Shown here: piece after piece, positions 52,690 to 63,784 of the stretch | How positions within the stretch are numbered: position 1 is the stretch's first letter | How the letters are laid out: the number at the start of each line of letters is the position of its first letter | NCBI GenBank assembly: GCA_039707655.1 | Contig: CM077667.1 | Coordinates: 62,835,628 to 62,899,627, forward strand | DNA from: Elymus sibiricus | Taxonomy: Eukaryota; Streptophyta; Magnoliopsida; Poales; Poaceae | DNA: 64,000 bases | Direction of reading: 5' to 3' | Made by a program: the position numbers and the translations under genes | The notes under the pieces: model-generated | What the model was told of the DNA's origin: nothing | What the model saw: the letters and a program-made list of their open reading frames with translations, nothing else | Database searches by the model: none

Positions 52690-55600
52690 GATGAACCATA
52701 TTTTTGTTTAGAGACCTTTCCCTTCTTAGACGGGCGCCCCCTTTTCTTCGTTGAATTAGACTTGTTCTTTCGTACCGACGCGACAAGCTCATATAGCATA
52801 GTGTCACGTACAGTATCATCCAGGTCTACTTCAGTCGTGTCTTTAACCAGATGGGAGAGAAGCTTGCCTTCATGATTGGCATCAGCATCCTCATCCTCCT
52901 CATCTGACACGAGGGGGTCCACAAGCGTGGACAACTTAGGAGCAACCGTAAGCCGGTCGAACTCCACTTGTTTAAGAGCCCTAACAGAAAAATCTACCTC
53001 TTTCTCATTGCGTCCTAATGAAACTCCAATGCTAGTAATATTTGAAGAAACTTTGGATTTATCAAAAGACAAAAATGATTTACGAGAGGACGGACCTTCG
53101 AAGTCGAGGTTGCGGGTAGCCGCCCTGCGCATGGCCTTCGTCAAAGAGTCCTCGTCGGTGGCTGTTGAACCATCAGCACTGACGTAGTGACGATCGCTGC
53201 GCCTCAGCGGAGAGGGGGTAGAGACGGCAGCCGTCACCGTCCCGGTGACCCCGAGTGGTGGTGTAGAGGAGGACGGCGGTGAAGAAGAAGCTCGCGAGGG
53301 CCGCACCTCGCCCTCCGCCGCCGCGATAGGCCTGGACGCCGACACCCCTCCTGGTGTCGAAGGCGGAGAAGACAACGCCCGCAACTCCACCATCGCCGAC
53401 TCCTGGTCAGCCCGAACGGACGGAGAGAATATCACTCCCCGTCGGGTTGGCGATTCAGGTGCGGGCACTGATGATGGCAGCGAAGCACTCGCAGGGGCCT
53501 CCGCCGGCGTGAGCCCCTCAAGTCTAGGCCGCACCAGACTTTCCCCGGCGGGAGTAGGCAGTGCCACCGGGTGGGTCGGAGTCGACGGCGTCGAAGACCG
53601 GGGTGCCAACCCAGTGGAAGGAGCCGGCGAGGATAAGGCCATCGGCGCCATAGACTTAGGAGCCGGTGATGCTGTGACCGTCGGAGAAGACTCCTGTAGT
53701 GACGTAGAAACAGTCTTGGAAGGCATGCATCGATGAGGATTCGGCGGTGTAACAGCAATGAAAAAGTTATCCGGCGGCGAAGACCCTCCCGAAATAGAGG
53801 TTGTGGCCAGCTGCATGGGTACCACACCACCCGCTGTAGGAGGAGCCGCGGCGATGTTGGACGAAGAAGTTGGTTTGGACCTCTTAGTTGGATCGTTGGT
53901 CCTCACCGTGTCCTCCCTGTCATGTCCCTTGTCACCCCCTGGATCATCTTCGTGCTCCCATACTCGAGGCACGAAATCAGCGTCCACACGGAAGTCTGAT
54001 TTTTCTAGGCTGTATCGGAGCTCATAACCCTTCCCTTGAACAACCACGTCAGACGAGAGGGAATCAATTGTGCTCCTCTTGAAAGCATCGAGGTTCAGCA
54101 CCGCCACCTGAATACGAACAATTCCTCTTCGACGCAAACAGAGAAGGTCAACGTCAAGAGTAGCACCAATCACCGAGCCGACCGCCCAAAGACCCAAGAA
54201 ATGACGAAGGGCGTGGGGCACCCCCTGCACATGCACCCAAATAGGTAGTAGCTCGAACCGGTGCGGTATTTCCTCGGACTTCCAGGCCTTGAACTCTAAA
54301 GTGACATTATGAGACTTGATGAATACTGTAAAGCCGGTCACCCTCTGTAGAACTTCCTCGCTTGGGAATGACATGAGAAAAGCATTTTCGCCATGCGGAA
54401 TAGCCTCCCAGGTCCAAAGCTGCTGAAACTGAGCAATCTTAGCAACCTCTGCCTCCACAACACTAGGAGTGATAGCGCCGCCAGAAATCGTAACCAACGC
54501 CGTTGGTGAGTCCTGTGGTGAGAGATCCTCCCTACAGACATTGTCAGGCATCTGAAAGAAGGCCATATTTTCTGTTCCATATCCACAAAGCATCGCCACT
54601 GGCTTCGGCAACTTAAGAGCCGGACACCGTCGCATGGTCATCGGATGATTTGTCTTGTTACAAATGAAACAGTACTGTTGTGTCTCACAGTCTTCAGATG
54701 TGTGTCCAGCAGACTGACATTTAGAGCACCACAATTTTTTAGGCACCGTTGCAACTCCGGTTACCCCTGAAGATTGAGTCGTATGTGATGCTTGATTCTG
54801 CATAAGGCCCAACTGGATTGGGGTATAATGCCCTTGTCCCGCTGGCATGGTCGACGTAGAGGCAAAAGCGGGCACCTGAGTTGGCGGTGTCATCATAGGA
54901 ACAGCAAGCTGGGGAGCAGTAGTTGGAGGCACTGCTCCCTGTTGATGTTTAGGGCGGCCACCCTTGCCGCCCTTTGGCTTGCGAGGACGAGCAGTGGCAG
55001 CGGCCCCGGTGACAGCAGAATTGAACGCAGGCCTGGCATTGAAAGTGGGAGCCGGTTGCACACCGGCGGGAGGACCATGCTGCTGCAGATGAGTGTTCCC
55101 CGTGGGTTGATAGGAGAACACTGCCGGCTGTTGTTGTTGCTGCACGAAACCACCCGGAGGTTGAAGAAGATATGGCTGCTGCTGCAAAAACTGAGCCGAG
55201 GTGCCGATGAACTGCTGCTGGAACGGCGCCTGGTACGCCTGAGGCTGCTGCACTGGCGGCTGAAACACTGACGGCTGAGGTGTTGGCGCGAAGGGGCCCT
55301 GCGGCACATAAGATTGCGTTGGCTGCACCGGCTGGTAGACACCCGGAACGAAGCCCGGAGCACCTCCCGACGGGGAAGGATCAGGTGGCTGGGCGGTGCT
55401 AGGAGCTGGGTGGGGGTGGTGGCCGGTGGTGACGCCGGACGGCGCGGCCGGATCGCCGCGCGTCATGGCAGGAGAGCGGACGACAGCCGCAAAAGAACGA
55501 GCAAAGTTAGGGTACGCTGCTTGCCCCGCCCGATTCCACAAGTGGCCAAGCCAACGATTGAGATTGACCATACGAAGTGGACGTCCAGGATTCATCCGGT

Positions 55601-56093
55601 CCCGAGTCTGACCTGGCCCTGCCGTAAACGTCGGATCGAGATTTTGAATTGCATCTGACGAGGTGGTCCGCCCTGACTGGCCTGAAGTCGGCGCCGGCGA
55701 ACTGGACTGCGGCGAGGCCTCCTTTTCGCCAAGACACACCTGCGGCAGAAGATCGCCGAGGGTCCTTGGAGGTGAGATACGCGGTGGCGGGATCGGGCCG
55801 ATCCAAGGCCTAATCAGAGCCCTAGACCGAGCAGGCACCCCGAAGACGCAGCGAGCGGCCGTGCCAGGCGTCCTTGGTGAAACCTCCGGAGCTATCGTGT
55901 TGGAAATCGCGGCGACCTCCACCAAGTCCGATGACGCTGATTCCCCGTGCTCCTCCGACCTACACACACGAGACACCTCACCTGTCCGTCGAGACGACGG
56001 TCTTTCCCACACCCTAGACGCCGGAGTAGGGTAGCCAATGTCCGCCCAAAACTCTGCCGCCAACTCCTCGTCAGACTTCCTCCGGCGAGCCAC
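52686..56093 (-). CDS. LINE ORF1: Gag-like nucleic-acid-binding protein with zinc knuckles and DUF4283
   Basis: 1135 codons are open from 56093, but the first codon is GTG, preceded by an in-frame TAG, so normal initiation would need a downstream ATG (for example in RDRMNPGRP, about residue 165). Features in order: Pro/Ser-rich N-terminus, Gln-rich region (about 265-335), basic RPRKPKGGKGGRPKHQ, zinc knuckles CSKCQSAGHTSEDC and CFICNKTNHPMTMRRC (about 455-490), a DUF4283-like block (WTWEAIPHGENAFLMSFPSE... WVHVQGVPHALRHF, about 555-650), a long Ser/Pro-rich tail and a basic C-terminus. It would bind element RNA. It is unlike the knuckle protein at 298-2205 apart from the CCHC motifs. Confidence 0.88.
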   Translation of the reverse strand: MARRRKSDEELAAEFWADIGYPTPASRVWERPSSRRTGEVSRVCRSEEHGESASSDLVEVAAISNTIAPEVSPRTPGTAARCVFGVPARSRALIRPWIGPIPPPRISPPRTLGDLLPQVCLGEKEASPQSSSPAPTSGQSGRTTSSDAIQNLDPTFTAGPGQTRDRMNPGRPLRMVNLNRWLGHLWNRAGQAAYPNFARSFAAVVRSPAMTRGDPAAPSGVTTGHHPHPAPSTAQPPDPSPSGGAPGFVPGVYQPVQPTQSYVPQGPFAPTPQPSVFQPPVQQPQAYQAPFQQQFIGTSAQFLQQQPYLLQPPGGFVQQQQQPAVFSYQPTGNTHLQQHGPPAGVQPAPTFNARPAFNSAVTGAAATARPRKPKGGKGGRPKHQQGAVPPTTAPQLAVPMMTPPTQVPAFASTSTMPAGQGHYTPIQLGLMQNQASHTTQSSGVTGVATVPKKLWCSKCQSAGHTSEDCETQQYCFICNKTNHPMTMRRCPALKLPKPVAMLCGYGTENMAFFQMPDNVCREDLSPQDSPTALVTISGGAITPSVVEAEVAKIAQFQQLWTWEAIPHGENAFLMSFPSEEVLQRVTGFTVFIKSHNVTLEFKAWKSEEIPHRFELLPIWVHVQGVPHALRHFLGLWAVGSVIGATLDVDLLCLRRRGIVRIQVAVLNLDAFKRSTIDSLSSDVVVQGKGYELRYSLEKSDFRVDADFVPRVWEHEDDPGGDKGHDREDTVRTNDPTKRSKPTSSSNIAAAPPTAGGVVPMQLATTSISGGSSPPDNFFIAVTPPNPHRCMPSKTVSTSLQESSPTVTASPAPKSMAPMALSSPAPSTGLAPRSSTPSTPTHPVALPTPAGESLVRPRLEGLTPAEAPASASLPSSVPAPESPTRRGVIFSPSVRADQESAMVELRALSSPPSTPGGVSASRPIAAAEGEVRPSRASSSPPSSSTPPLGVTGTVTAAVSTPSPLRRSDRHYVSADGSTATDEDSLTKAMRRAATRNLDFEGPSSRKSFLSFDKSKVSSNITSIGVSLGRNEKEVDFSVRALKQVEFDRLTVAPKLSTLVDPLVSDEEDEDADANHEGKLLSHLVKDTTEVDLDDTVRDTMLYELVASVRKNKSNSTKKRGRPSKKGKVSKQKYGSS

Positions 56094-56100
56094 ACCCTAG

Positions 56101-56113
56101 ACGATTGTTTCTT
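56101..56113. repeat. LINE target-site duplication (right copy)
   Basis: ACGATTGTTTCTT, identical to 48834-48846. Confidence 0.93.
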
Positions 56114-56273
56114 GCGCTAGACCTGTCAACGATTGTTTTGGGCTAATTGTGTGGACTCCTTTTGACAGTTTGACGGGTTTATAAGTTGTTCATTTTTTGA
56201 GGGGTGTCAACACTTTATTGATCTATTTTGAACATTAAGATGGACTAGTAAGCGTGCACGTGCAACGCACGTA

Positions 56274-59200
56274 TCTATACTACTTATAAAAGAGCAAACA
56301 TAATTTTCATCAAAAGCACCCCACAAAACGTAGACGGAGCAATTATCACCGTAGGATTAGACCCACTAAATTCAATCTAACAGTTAGAGTTAACCTAATC
56401 AATTCTTTGTGTGCACGTAATAGTTTACCTTGACTGACCGTACTCCACCGGAAAAGCAAATATGGAACTCCACATCCTACAATCACCCAAGGGGCACACA
56501 AAAAACTGATCGCAATCGGATCCTAATCTAACTACCCGAGTACACGACGCACCACGCTTCCAGTTGACAAACGTGAGGCGCCGCCACAGCCGCCGCACGG
56601 GCGAGCCGCCACCGATCCTACTCTGACGCACGCGAGAGTAGGCTGCCGCCCCCGCCGCTCCTCCTCTGATCGACGCGAGCGTGGGCCGTCGTCGTCTCCG
56701 CCGCCGGTATTCACCGATGTGCCACAGCGCCAAGATGTCACTTGTTTCCGCGCCGCCATCGCAGCTTGCCGCTCGGCGGCCTCCAGCTCCATGCCCTTCG
56801 TCGGCCACTCGCCTCCCGCGCGCCAAGCCCTGTGCATCTGCAGTAAACAAACGATGACACAATTTATAGCCTTAATTATCCATGTAGGGTCCGAAGCTAT
56901 GAAATGGTTTGTGGTGTGCAGGGTGCCGCTGGAGCTGGAGCTGCTGCCGCTGCACACCGCAGTGACGGCAACGAGGCTGACTTCGCAGCATAGCACGACA
57001 TCCTGGAGCTCCAGTGCTCTCTCTGAGAGTATCACGATCGATGAAGTTGTTGTACGTCTTTTCGATTTGGGTGAGAACTGCCCCCGTGCAAACCTTCCTT
57101 TTAGTTTAGTCGCTTGCTTTAGCATGTTGAAGACTCTGACTGATGGTCACTTTCCTGCCAATTCTTCTGTGTAGTATTTTTCCAAATATGTGTGATGTCA
57201 CCGAAATGCAAGCGTTCTAAGAATCTCCATTTCGAATATTTCTGTTCCAAAGGGAAATGTTCAGCTCGCTGTAGATTGTTTGATCAATGAAATGGAGAAT
57301 TGGATATCCATGTGCATAAACTCTAAATTCCTCTATTTTTTACCAGAATAATGTCGTATGTATTAACATTTGGCTGGGTTCCAGTGAGAGCACGGACATG
57401 ATCACCCCAACTCCTAGATCAACCTATTTGTTAACGAAATAGGAAGTTCAGTGAGAAGATGAGGCGTCACAAACAACTCAGCATTGATTATTTTATAGTA
57501 ATAGATAGAAAATCATTGTATATTATGAGTTATATTTCTCTTCATATATAATGCTGCTATCTCTGGGAAAGGCAGAATATTTATTTCTCTTCAGTTGACA
57601 TGAATGGCTAAATTTCAATAAAAGTCTTTAGGTTTGCAAGTTTTGTAATCTGCGGCATTCTGAAGATTGCATATACAGTATTAGAGAAGATATGGCTGGG
57701 ATACTATTTTTTATCATTTGCCATCTCAGCGTTAAATAATTATAGATATATTGTTTTGTTGTCCTATCAAATTCATCTGTCATTTTGAGTACAAACCCTT
57801 TAGGGAAGGCTGGCTTAGATATATGTCATGCTGATTCAATTTGTTTTGTGTACAAACTTGTAGGGGCTGGATTGGATGCTCATGTGAGATTTAAGTATAT
57901 TATTATGGCAAATTTTAACATGCTTCCTCTTGCCCCTTCTTTTTACATGTAAGGTAAGAAGGTAAGAGTTAATCAGAGCACTAATTAATAGGATCAACGA
58001 CTCTGTTCTAATATATGGTCATACCTCTCATGTGAAAAGATAAGGCAAGAGGAAGCATGTTAAAATTGCTCATTTTAGTTTTTTCGTCTCTCTAGGGAAG
58101 ATAAAATGTGTGTATGAAGTAGTAAAGAAACTTAAGAATAAGTTCAAATTGTGAGAGTGAAGGAGCGATACAGGAAGTGTCTCCGATAAGCGAGACATAT
58201 TTCTCTTAATATATATAAAAGCAGTCCTTACCGGAGGGAAGGAGCAGATGATTGATTTCACTGGTCTGCTAGGTTCTCACATTTGCTGCTCCATTTTTTT
58301 CCAAGAAAACCTTTGTTGAGCTGTGAAAACATTGACATTGCAGCGTCTTCGTTTTCTATGTTGTGATTTTTTTATCATGTATGCCATATATAAAAATACG
58401 TGGTTAAAACTAATGTACTTCATTTGGATCTGCCGCCAGTTGCATTGACCAAGAACTTCTTGATGGAGATGTCTTGGAGTGATGGAAAAGTTTCTCATGT
58501 ATTCATGACAATGCATCTCACAGTTGCATGACATTTCTCATTTCCTTTGACTACTAATCCTTTTCATTTTTTCTGATTTCTACATGTGTTATGCAAGCAG
58601 CACAACAATTCTATTGAACTAATATAAAATATTAAGGTACTCTTTATTTTTATTTTTATTGTCTCTTTGGTTCACTCTTTTATGTTGCAACTGCATGCAA
58701 GAATGCGACCCATCGTTGTTTATGTGATCATCTATTTGTAGTTTATTATGCCTTAATATTTGCAGGGAACAGGAGATGCGTTGCTAGAGGAGAGTAAAAA
58801 TACTCCCATCAAAACTATCTTTGTTATCTATATTAATATTATTAGAAGGTGAAGCCATGCAGAAATCAATGCCAAGGTGTCCATCACTGTTTTCAAAATT
58901 AACTTGTAGCATGAACTACGGTGTAAGTACGATCACTGGATTTCTGATTATGTACATTAGTTCAAGGTTAAGCCAGCTAGAGAATTGGGAACTATTTTCT
59001 AAATTTGTCATAACTGTACATTATTGGACAGACTTTCAATCATCCACTCTTATGTGGCAATAGCGTTGTAAGCACACATATTATGATGGTTCTACATAAC
59101 TTTTTACAGCCCAGTAAATTGCCCTTGGTCTTTGGTTGTTGATGAACATGTCTTGGTGAGATGTTGCATCAGAGGCATTTTGTTGGGATCAAATCTTGCG

Positions 59201-59596
59201 TTATGTGAGCCTTTCATTTAGAATAGCATATCTAAAGATAAATGGTTTTTTGTTTGCTTCTTGACGTCGGATAATCGTCAAAGGGTCTAGCTTTCCATTT
59301 AGAAAGAGTGGAGTTTAAAGACGAGTGCAAGCAAAGTTAATGGTTGTATCTTTCTTTTTTGGTGGCCTTTGAGTCGAACATGTTGTTCCTTCTAATGAAA
59401 TACATTTAGTCCTCACACATGGTCTAAAGTGTCACTATTACTTATGGATTACATTTTGTCAAAGAAAGAAAAGTTTGCCTTTCGAAATAAAAAGTAACTT
59501 GTACATAAATTATGAAATTATTTTCCTATGCATTTGAATTATTGCATCCGGTACTAATTTTAATCAAAACGTGCGTTGCACGTGCACGCTTACTAG
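56274..59596 (+). mobile_element. Helitron H1, plus strand, inserted near the 3' end of H2
   Basis: It begins TCTATACTACTTATAAAAG at 56274 after an A, and ends GCACGCTTACTAG at 59596 before a T. The hairpin CGTGCGTTGCACG (59570-59582) lies 10 bases from the CTAG. Its last 28 bases are identical to those of H2, and the two 5' ends share TCTATACTAC and later CTAAATT(C/T)AATCTAAC. No Rep/helicase is present. A GC-rich part (56560-56840) could be captured exon sequence but is not recognised. The rest (57180-59560) is AT-rich without genes. Confidence 0.78.
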
Positions 59597-60074
59597 TGAT
59601 ATGAAACATGACCAGATATATGATAGATTTCCCCCAAAAAATGAAATTTCACAGAGTACACAACTAATTCATGAATCATACAAATACTTCATGATATCAT
59701 TCTTCATGAATCAATATTCTTCCTGAAACAAATATCACACACCTTTCCATCAATTATACCATCTTTTATCTCAATGCACAATTTCTCAACACATGGTGCC
59801 CAAACGTTTTAAATGAATTACAGTATGTGAACAACATGTCCAGGAAGGCCTAGGCCCATCATAGTATGGGTCAAATATACAACCATTTGAAATTTGCAAA
59901 TGGTATTGTTGCATAGTATAATCCAGTGAGAAATTAGAATCCCCTTGTTGGACAATGGACCTTTGGTTGACCATTATTTTTCATCTCTTTGTTTCAATAT
60001 TCTTCGTGTTTGGTTGACGAAACACCATCTCATGTTATGATTTATGAAGCGGTCATTTAACACCACAATATCCC

Positions 60075-60125
60075 AAAGTAGCAGGCATATTCTTTTCCTC
60101 AAAAAAAAAGTAGCAGACATAGTCT
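60075..60125 (+). mobile_element. 13-base retroposon tail with 19-bp direct repeats
   Basis: AAAGTAGCAGGCATATTCT (60075-60093) and AAAGTAGCAGACATAGTCT (60107-60125) differ at two positions. They flank TTTCCTCAAAAAA, which looks like the 3' tail of a retroposon. It lies inside H2. Confidence 0.5.
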
Positions 60126-60322
60126 TAAGCTTCTGTGCAAGCTTTGCAAAGAAATTTTATAACCCCTCTAGATTGTCTGAGCAGTAGTACTGATTTCAGA
60201 TTGCCGCTTGTATCTCAAACTGAAATCGTAAGTGAAATAGTTGCGACAACCTACCCATAAAGTCTCAATCTCAATAACAGTTGCTTCCAAACAAATTACT
60301 GTCATGGAACAGTAACTCGTAG

Positions 60323-61477
60323 GCACCACATCCCCTTCGGGCTCTCGCGACTGCGTCGCCCCCGCGGGCGACCGGCCGCGTCCCCGACCTTCTTCCTCTA
60401 GCTCCCCCCCTCCCTCCCTCCCCGTCGCCGTCGTCGGCGCTCGCCGCCGGGCCTGGCCCGGGCGACGCTGGCGGCGGCGGCCCCCTCGCCATTCCCCTCT
60501 CGGTTTTCTCTGGCGCGGGACGGAGCGGGCCGGGGGGTGTCCCTAGGCGGCGGCGGTCCGGCGTGGCGGCGGGGTACTGGCGCTTCGCGGGTGGACGGCT
60601 GGACGGCGGCGTCGCCGTTGGCGGCGGGGTAGCGCGGTGGCGCGGCCTGTCGGCGCCCGCTCGGCCCAGATCTGGGCCCTTCGGGGGGTCCGCGGCGCGA
60701 CCTCCAGGAGGCGGGGGTGAGGCGTCGAGCGGCTGGGAATTGGCGGCACAGCTGCCGAATTGCTGCAGTGTGGCCGGCGGGGCTTAGCGGGCCCGTTCGG
60801 GCCTGGCCGGGCCAAGGGTGGCCTGGTGTGCCCTGCTGCCGCGTCCGGACGGCGATCGCGACGATGCCGGGGGCTCGGGCCTCCTGCTCGTCGGCGGGGG
60901 AGGTGGTTCCCTCCTGCTCGGTAACGGTGCCGTTGCTTCCGCCGTTTGGCGCTTCTCATCGGTTCTCTTGGCCTCGTGGTGGTGTTCGCAGTGAGGCGGC
61001 GTGGGTGGTGGCGCAACCGAGATGGCGTATGGTGGTGGGCGAAGGTTTGGCTGGTCGGCTCCGGTTCGGTTGGGCGGCGGGGTTTGGTGTACGGGAGAAA
61101 TCCTTGCCGGTCTTCGGCTCCGATGCGGTGACGCCTGCGGGTGCCACCATTCCTTCCTGGAGGGTGTCGGTGGTATCCGTCCCCTACCTCCCTCCGCGTG
61201 CCGGGGGAAACCCTAGGACCCGTCCGGGCAGCAGCGTCGTCGGCGTCGCATTCCTTCTTGGAGGTGCTGCTTGGTACGCGGAGGATCGGAGCCTCGTATG
61301 GTGGTTTGTTTCCGGTGGGCGCAGTGGTGGCGGATCATCCGCGCTTTGTCGAGCTGCCGCTGTTGGCATTTGTTTCTTCTTCTTTTTCTTTTGGGCTTGT
61401 TGTGCTGCTCGCCCCAGCGATCTATGTATCTGTGTTGGTTGCTTTGTAATACAAAGCGGGGGAAACCCTTTTTCGGC
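60323..61477 (+). mobile_element. Short retroposed element with a 15-bp target duplication
   Basis: AACAGTAACTCGTAG at 60308-60322 and 61478-61492 is a perfect 15-bp duplication. Between them lie 1155 GC-rich bp ending GGGGAAACCCTTTTTCGGC, like the 3' ends of Triticeae LINE families (AAAGCGGG...AAACCC). A frame of 259 codons (60717-61496) runs past the end of the element and shows no domain. There is no RT, so it was moved in trans. There is no poly(A). Confidence 0.7.
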
Positions 61478-62184
61478 AACAGTAACTCGTAGATGACAAG
61501 CAGAATGAAATTGTATCAAAACGGACCAAATCTTGCTAATAAACCCAGCACATAATAGAATTAAACATAGCAATTATGCAACTTACAGCCATCAAATTTA
61601 TCTGCTCTAGATCGCAATAAGAAAACCTTGATTTGTGATATGATGATGACCAGGCAGCTAGGGAGAAGTGGACACGCAAGAGAGGAGTCAGTGACTTGGC
61701 GACGGTGGTTGGTCTCTACACATACCTTGATGCGGTGTTCCTCCTCCACTTCAGCGTCCTGCCTGTCCCGTCCTTGCCTCCCCGCGCCTTTCATGCGACA
61801 TATCTTCAACCTTCTAGCCATCTTAGATGCAATGACGCTGAGTTAAGAAATTTGCCAGGAATGACATCGAAAATTAATAGTGAAGCACAACCCTTGAGAT
61901 AACATGGTTATCATAAAAGTAGCATCAGACCATAAACTCCAAAGCTAAAAAAATAAAAATTTCTGTGGGATCAATATTTCTTATTTCCAAAGAATTAAAC
62001 TTCTGACATGTACTGTATTGAGATTATTCTCAAATTCAAAATTCGTATATGTTATTATCACATCGGTGATCCGTCTATGTGTGGATCTTTCTCTCTACCC
62101 TATTTTCTCTTTACGGAGATCTTGGATAATACTTTAGTCCTAGTACAAATTGCCTGGGATATGACATATACTAAACAATAGGCT

Positions 62185-62387
62185 GCTCCCCTAAAAGAAA
62201 CTGAAAAATAAAAAATAGGTTACCAAATACAGTCAGGTTTGTCAAAGAAATATGCGAAATCAAATCACACACTTGCGAATTGTATGCTCCCCTAAAAGAA
62301 ACTGAAAAATAAAAAAATAGGTTACCAAATACAGTCAGGTTTGTCAAAGAAATATGCGAAATCAAATCACACACTTGCGAATTGTAT
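62185..62387. repeat. 101-bp tandem duplication
   Basis: GCTCCCCTAAAAGAAACTGA begins both copies, at 62185 and 62286. The copies are nearly identical, differing by one extra A. This is a recent local duplication inside H2. Confidence 0.9.
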
Positions 62388-63784
62388 GCTCATGCTATAT
62401 ATTATTCAATCAAATACAGCTGGCAAGTTGTGAAAATTGTAAACTATGTATCAGGGAAATGTTTAAATCTGCAGAGAGGGGTCCAAACCGTGTACTCCCA
62501 TACACCCCTTGTTGGCTTGTTGAAAGAGTGTCTGCTGCTCTAAGACCTGGATAACATGAAAGAAAACTAACTGGAGATGATTGAGCTGATCTCATACCTG
62601 AAGTGTGAATGCCAACTACCATGGCATCGTTTCGATCCTAATGTATGCAGTGCACAGGGATTTGATACACCAGAACGTCTGGAAGCAAACACGATTGTCC
62701 TATTCATAAAATTTTCATGAATGCAGGACGGATAAAATTCAGTCTGCAAGAATCATTTCAAAGTGCAGTTTTTAATGTTCCAAATTATTTTCCAGAGAAA
62801 GAATCACCTAAGATGAACAACAAACCGGATCAAAAACTGCGTGTTGCCGGCAAGCTCCTGTGACTTGCTAGATCCAAATCGGCAGCTCAAACGTGCTAAT
62901 GCACATGGAGCTTATGTACAAAGCTTGGGTGCAGAGGGAGGAGGACGACCATGGTGGCTGATGTGGGAGGACAGGGTGTATCTTGGATGGATCCAGTGAC
63001 CTGGGGAGGAGGACCACGGGCTCGGTGGTGCCGCCCAGATCAAGGGCGTGCACGGCTAGAGGGCGTCGTCTCAGCTCATCGTCGGTGTAGGTGAAGGAGG
63101 GAGACGTCAGCTCCACCTCCTCTGGTCGTCTGCTGGGTAGTGATAGGGAAGATGGTAGGAGGGGATTGAAGGTGCCGTCGGCATCGCGGGTCACGGTGGG
63201 AGAGGCGCAGCGCATTGGTCAGTTCTACGGTGGCAGAGGAGGGTCAGGCAGCGGCGCATGTGGCGTGGATGTCCGACCCTCGTCCGGTGGCTAGAGGCAG
63301 GCGGCGTGGGTCGAGGCCTCAGGAGGGAGTTAGCTAGCGAGGGGATCCCATTGCGATCGCTTTCCTTTTTTTTCTTTTCTGCCCTTGCGCGATCGAAGGG
63401 ATTGCGTTGGTGCGGGACGGAGCTTCGAATATTCCTCTGCGGTGAAGCACGTTCAGCCAACGCAAATTACTAAGTGCACATTAAAAAACAGATTAACTTA
63501 AAGGCTAGCGGTTAGATTAAATTTAGTGAGCCTAATCGTACGGTGTTAATCAAACTATGTACATCTGTGCGTGTGGCTTTAAGAAAGAATTAGTTTGCTT
63601 GTTTAATAGTAGTATAGATACATGCTGGGTCCTACGGAGAACTGAGACACAAGTGACGACCCTAATCAAACAAGAGGGAGTGTTTGACTAGATTATGCAC
63701 ATGGTATATGCATCGCATTGAAAACCATTTGGCCTGCAAAAATTAAGCTCCATTTGAGTATGTCACTATGAATATGTTGTTCAT

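Larger units (their letters stand above)
48847..56100 (-). mobile_element. Full-length LINE (L1-type non-LTR retrotransposon)
   Basis: 7254 bp, minus strand, with perfect 13-bp target duplications. The 3' end is TTATCG plus an A run (48847-48859 on the plus strand). ORF1 and ORF2 are both open and overlap by four bases (ATGA at 52686-52689). The 5' UTR is only 7 bp (CTAGGGT before the first codon position), so the copy may be a few bases short or the family may have a tiny leader. It lies in the 5' flank of DUF1618 gene B. Confidence 0.95.
56245..63618 (-). mobile_element. Helitron H2, minus strand, interrupted by H1
   Basis: On the minus strand it starts TCTATACTACTATTAAAC at 63618 and ends GCACGCTTACTAG at 56245. 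A precedes the 5' end and T follows the 3' end, the A/T insertion rule of Helitrons. A CGTGC-GTT-GCACG hairpin sits 10 bases before the final CTAG. There is no Rep/helicase frame, so it is non-autonomous. Its contents are mostly non-coding, with a short retroposon at 60323-61477 and a few frames without recognisable domains (for example 62868-63215, minus). Confidence 0.75.

Noticed and set aside
56425..57174. Captured host gene in Helitron H1
   Set aside because: Overlapping GC-rich frames on both strands without a recognisable domain; not enough to name a gene.
56245..59596. DNA transposon with 28-bp terminal inverted repeats
   Set aside because: No target duplication flanks it, and the hairpin plus CTAG ends with A/T flanks fit two opposed Helitrons better.
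60717..61496. 259-codon plus-strand frame
   Set aside because: GC-driven, extends past the retroposon border and shows no known domain.
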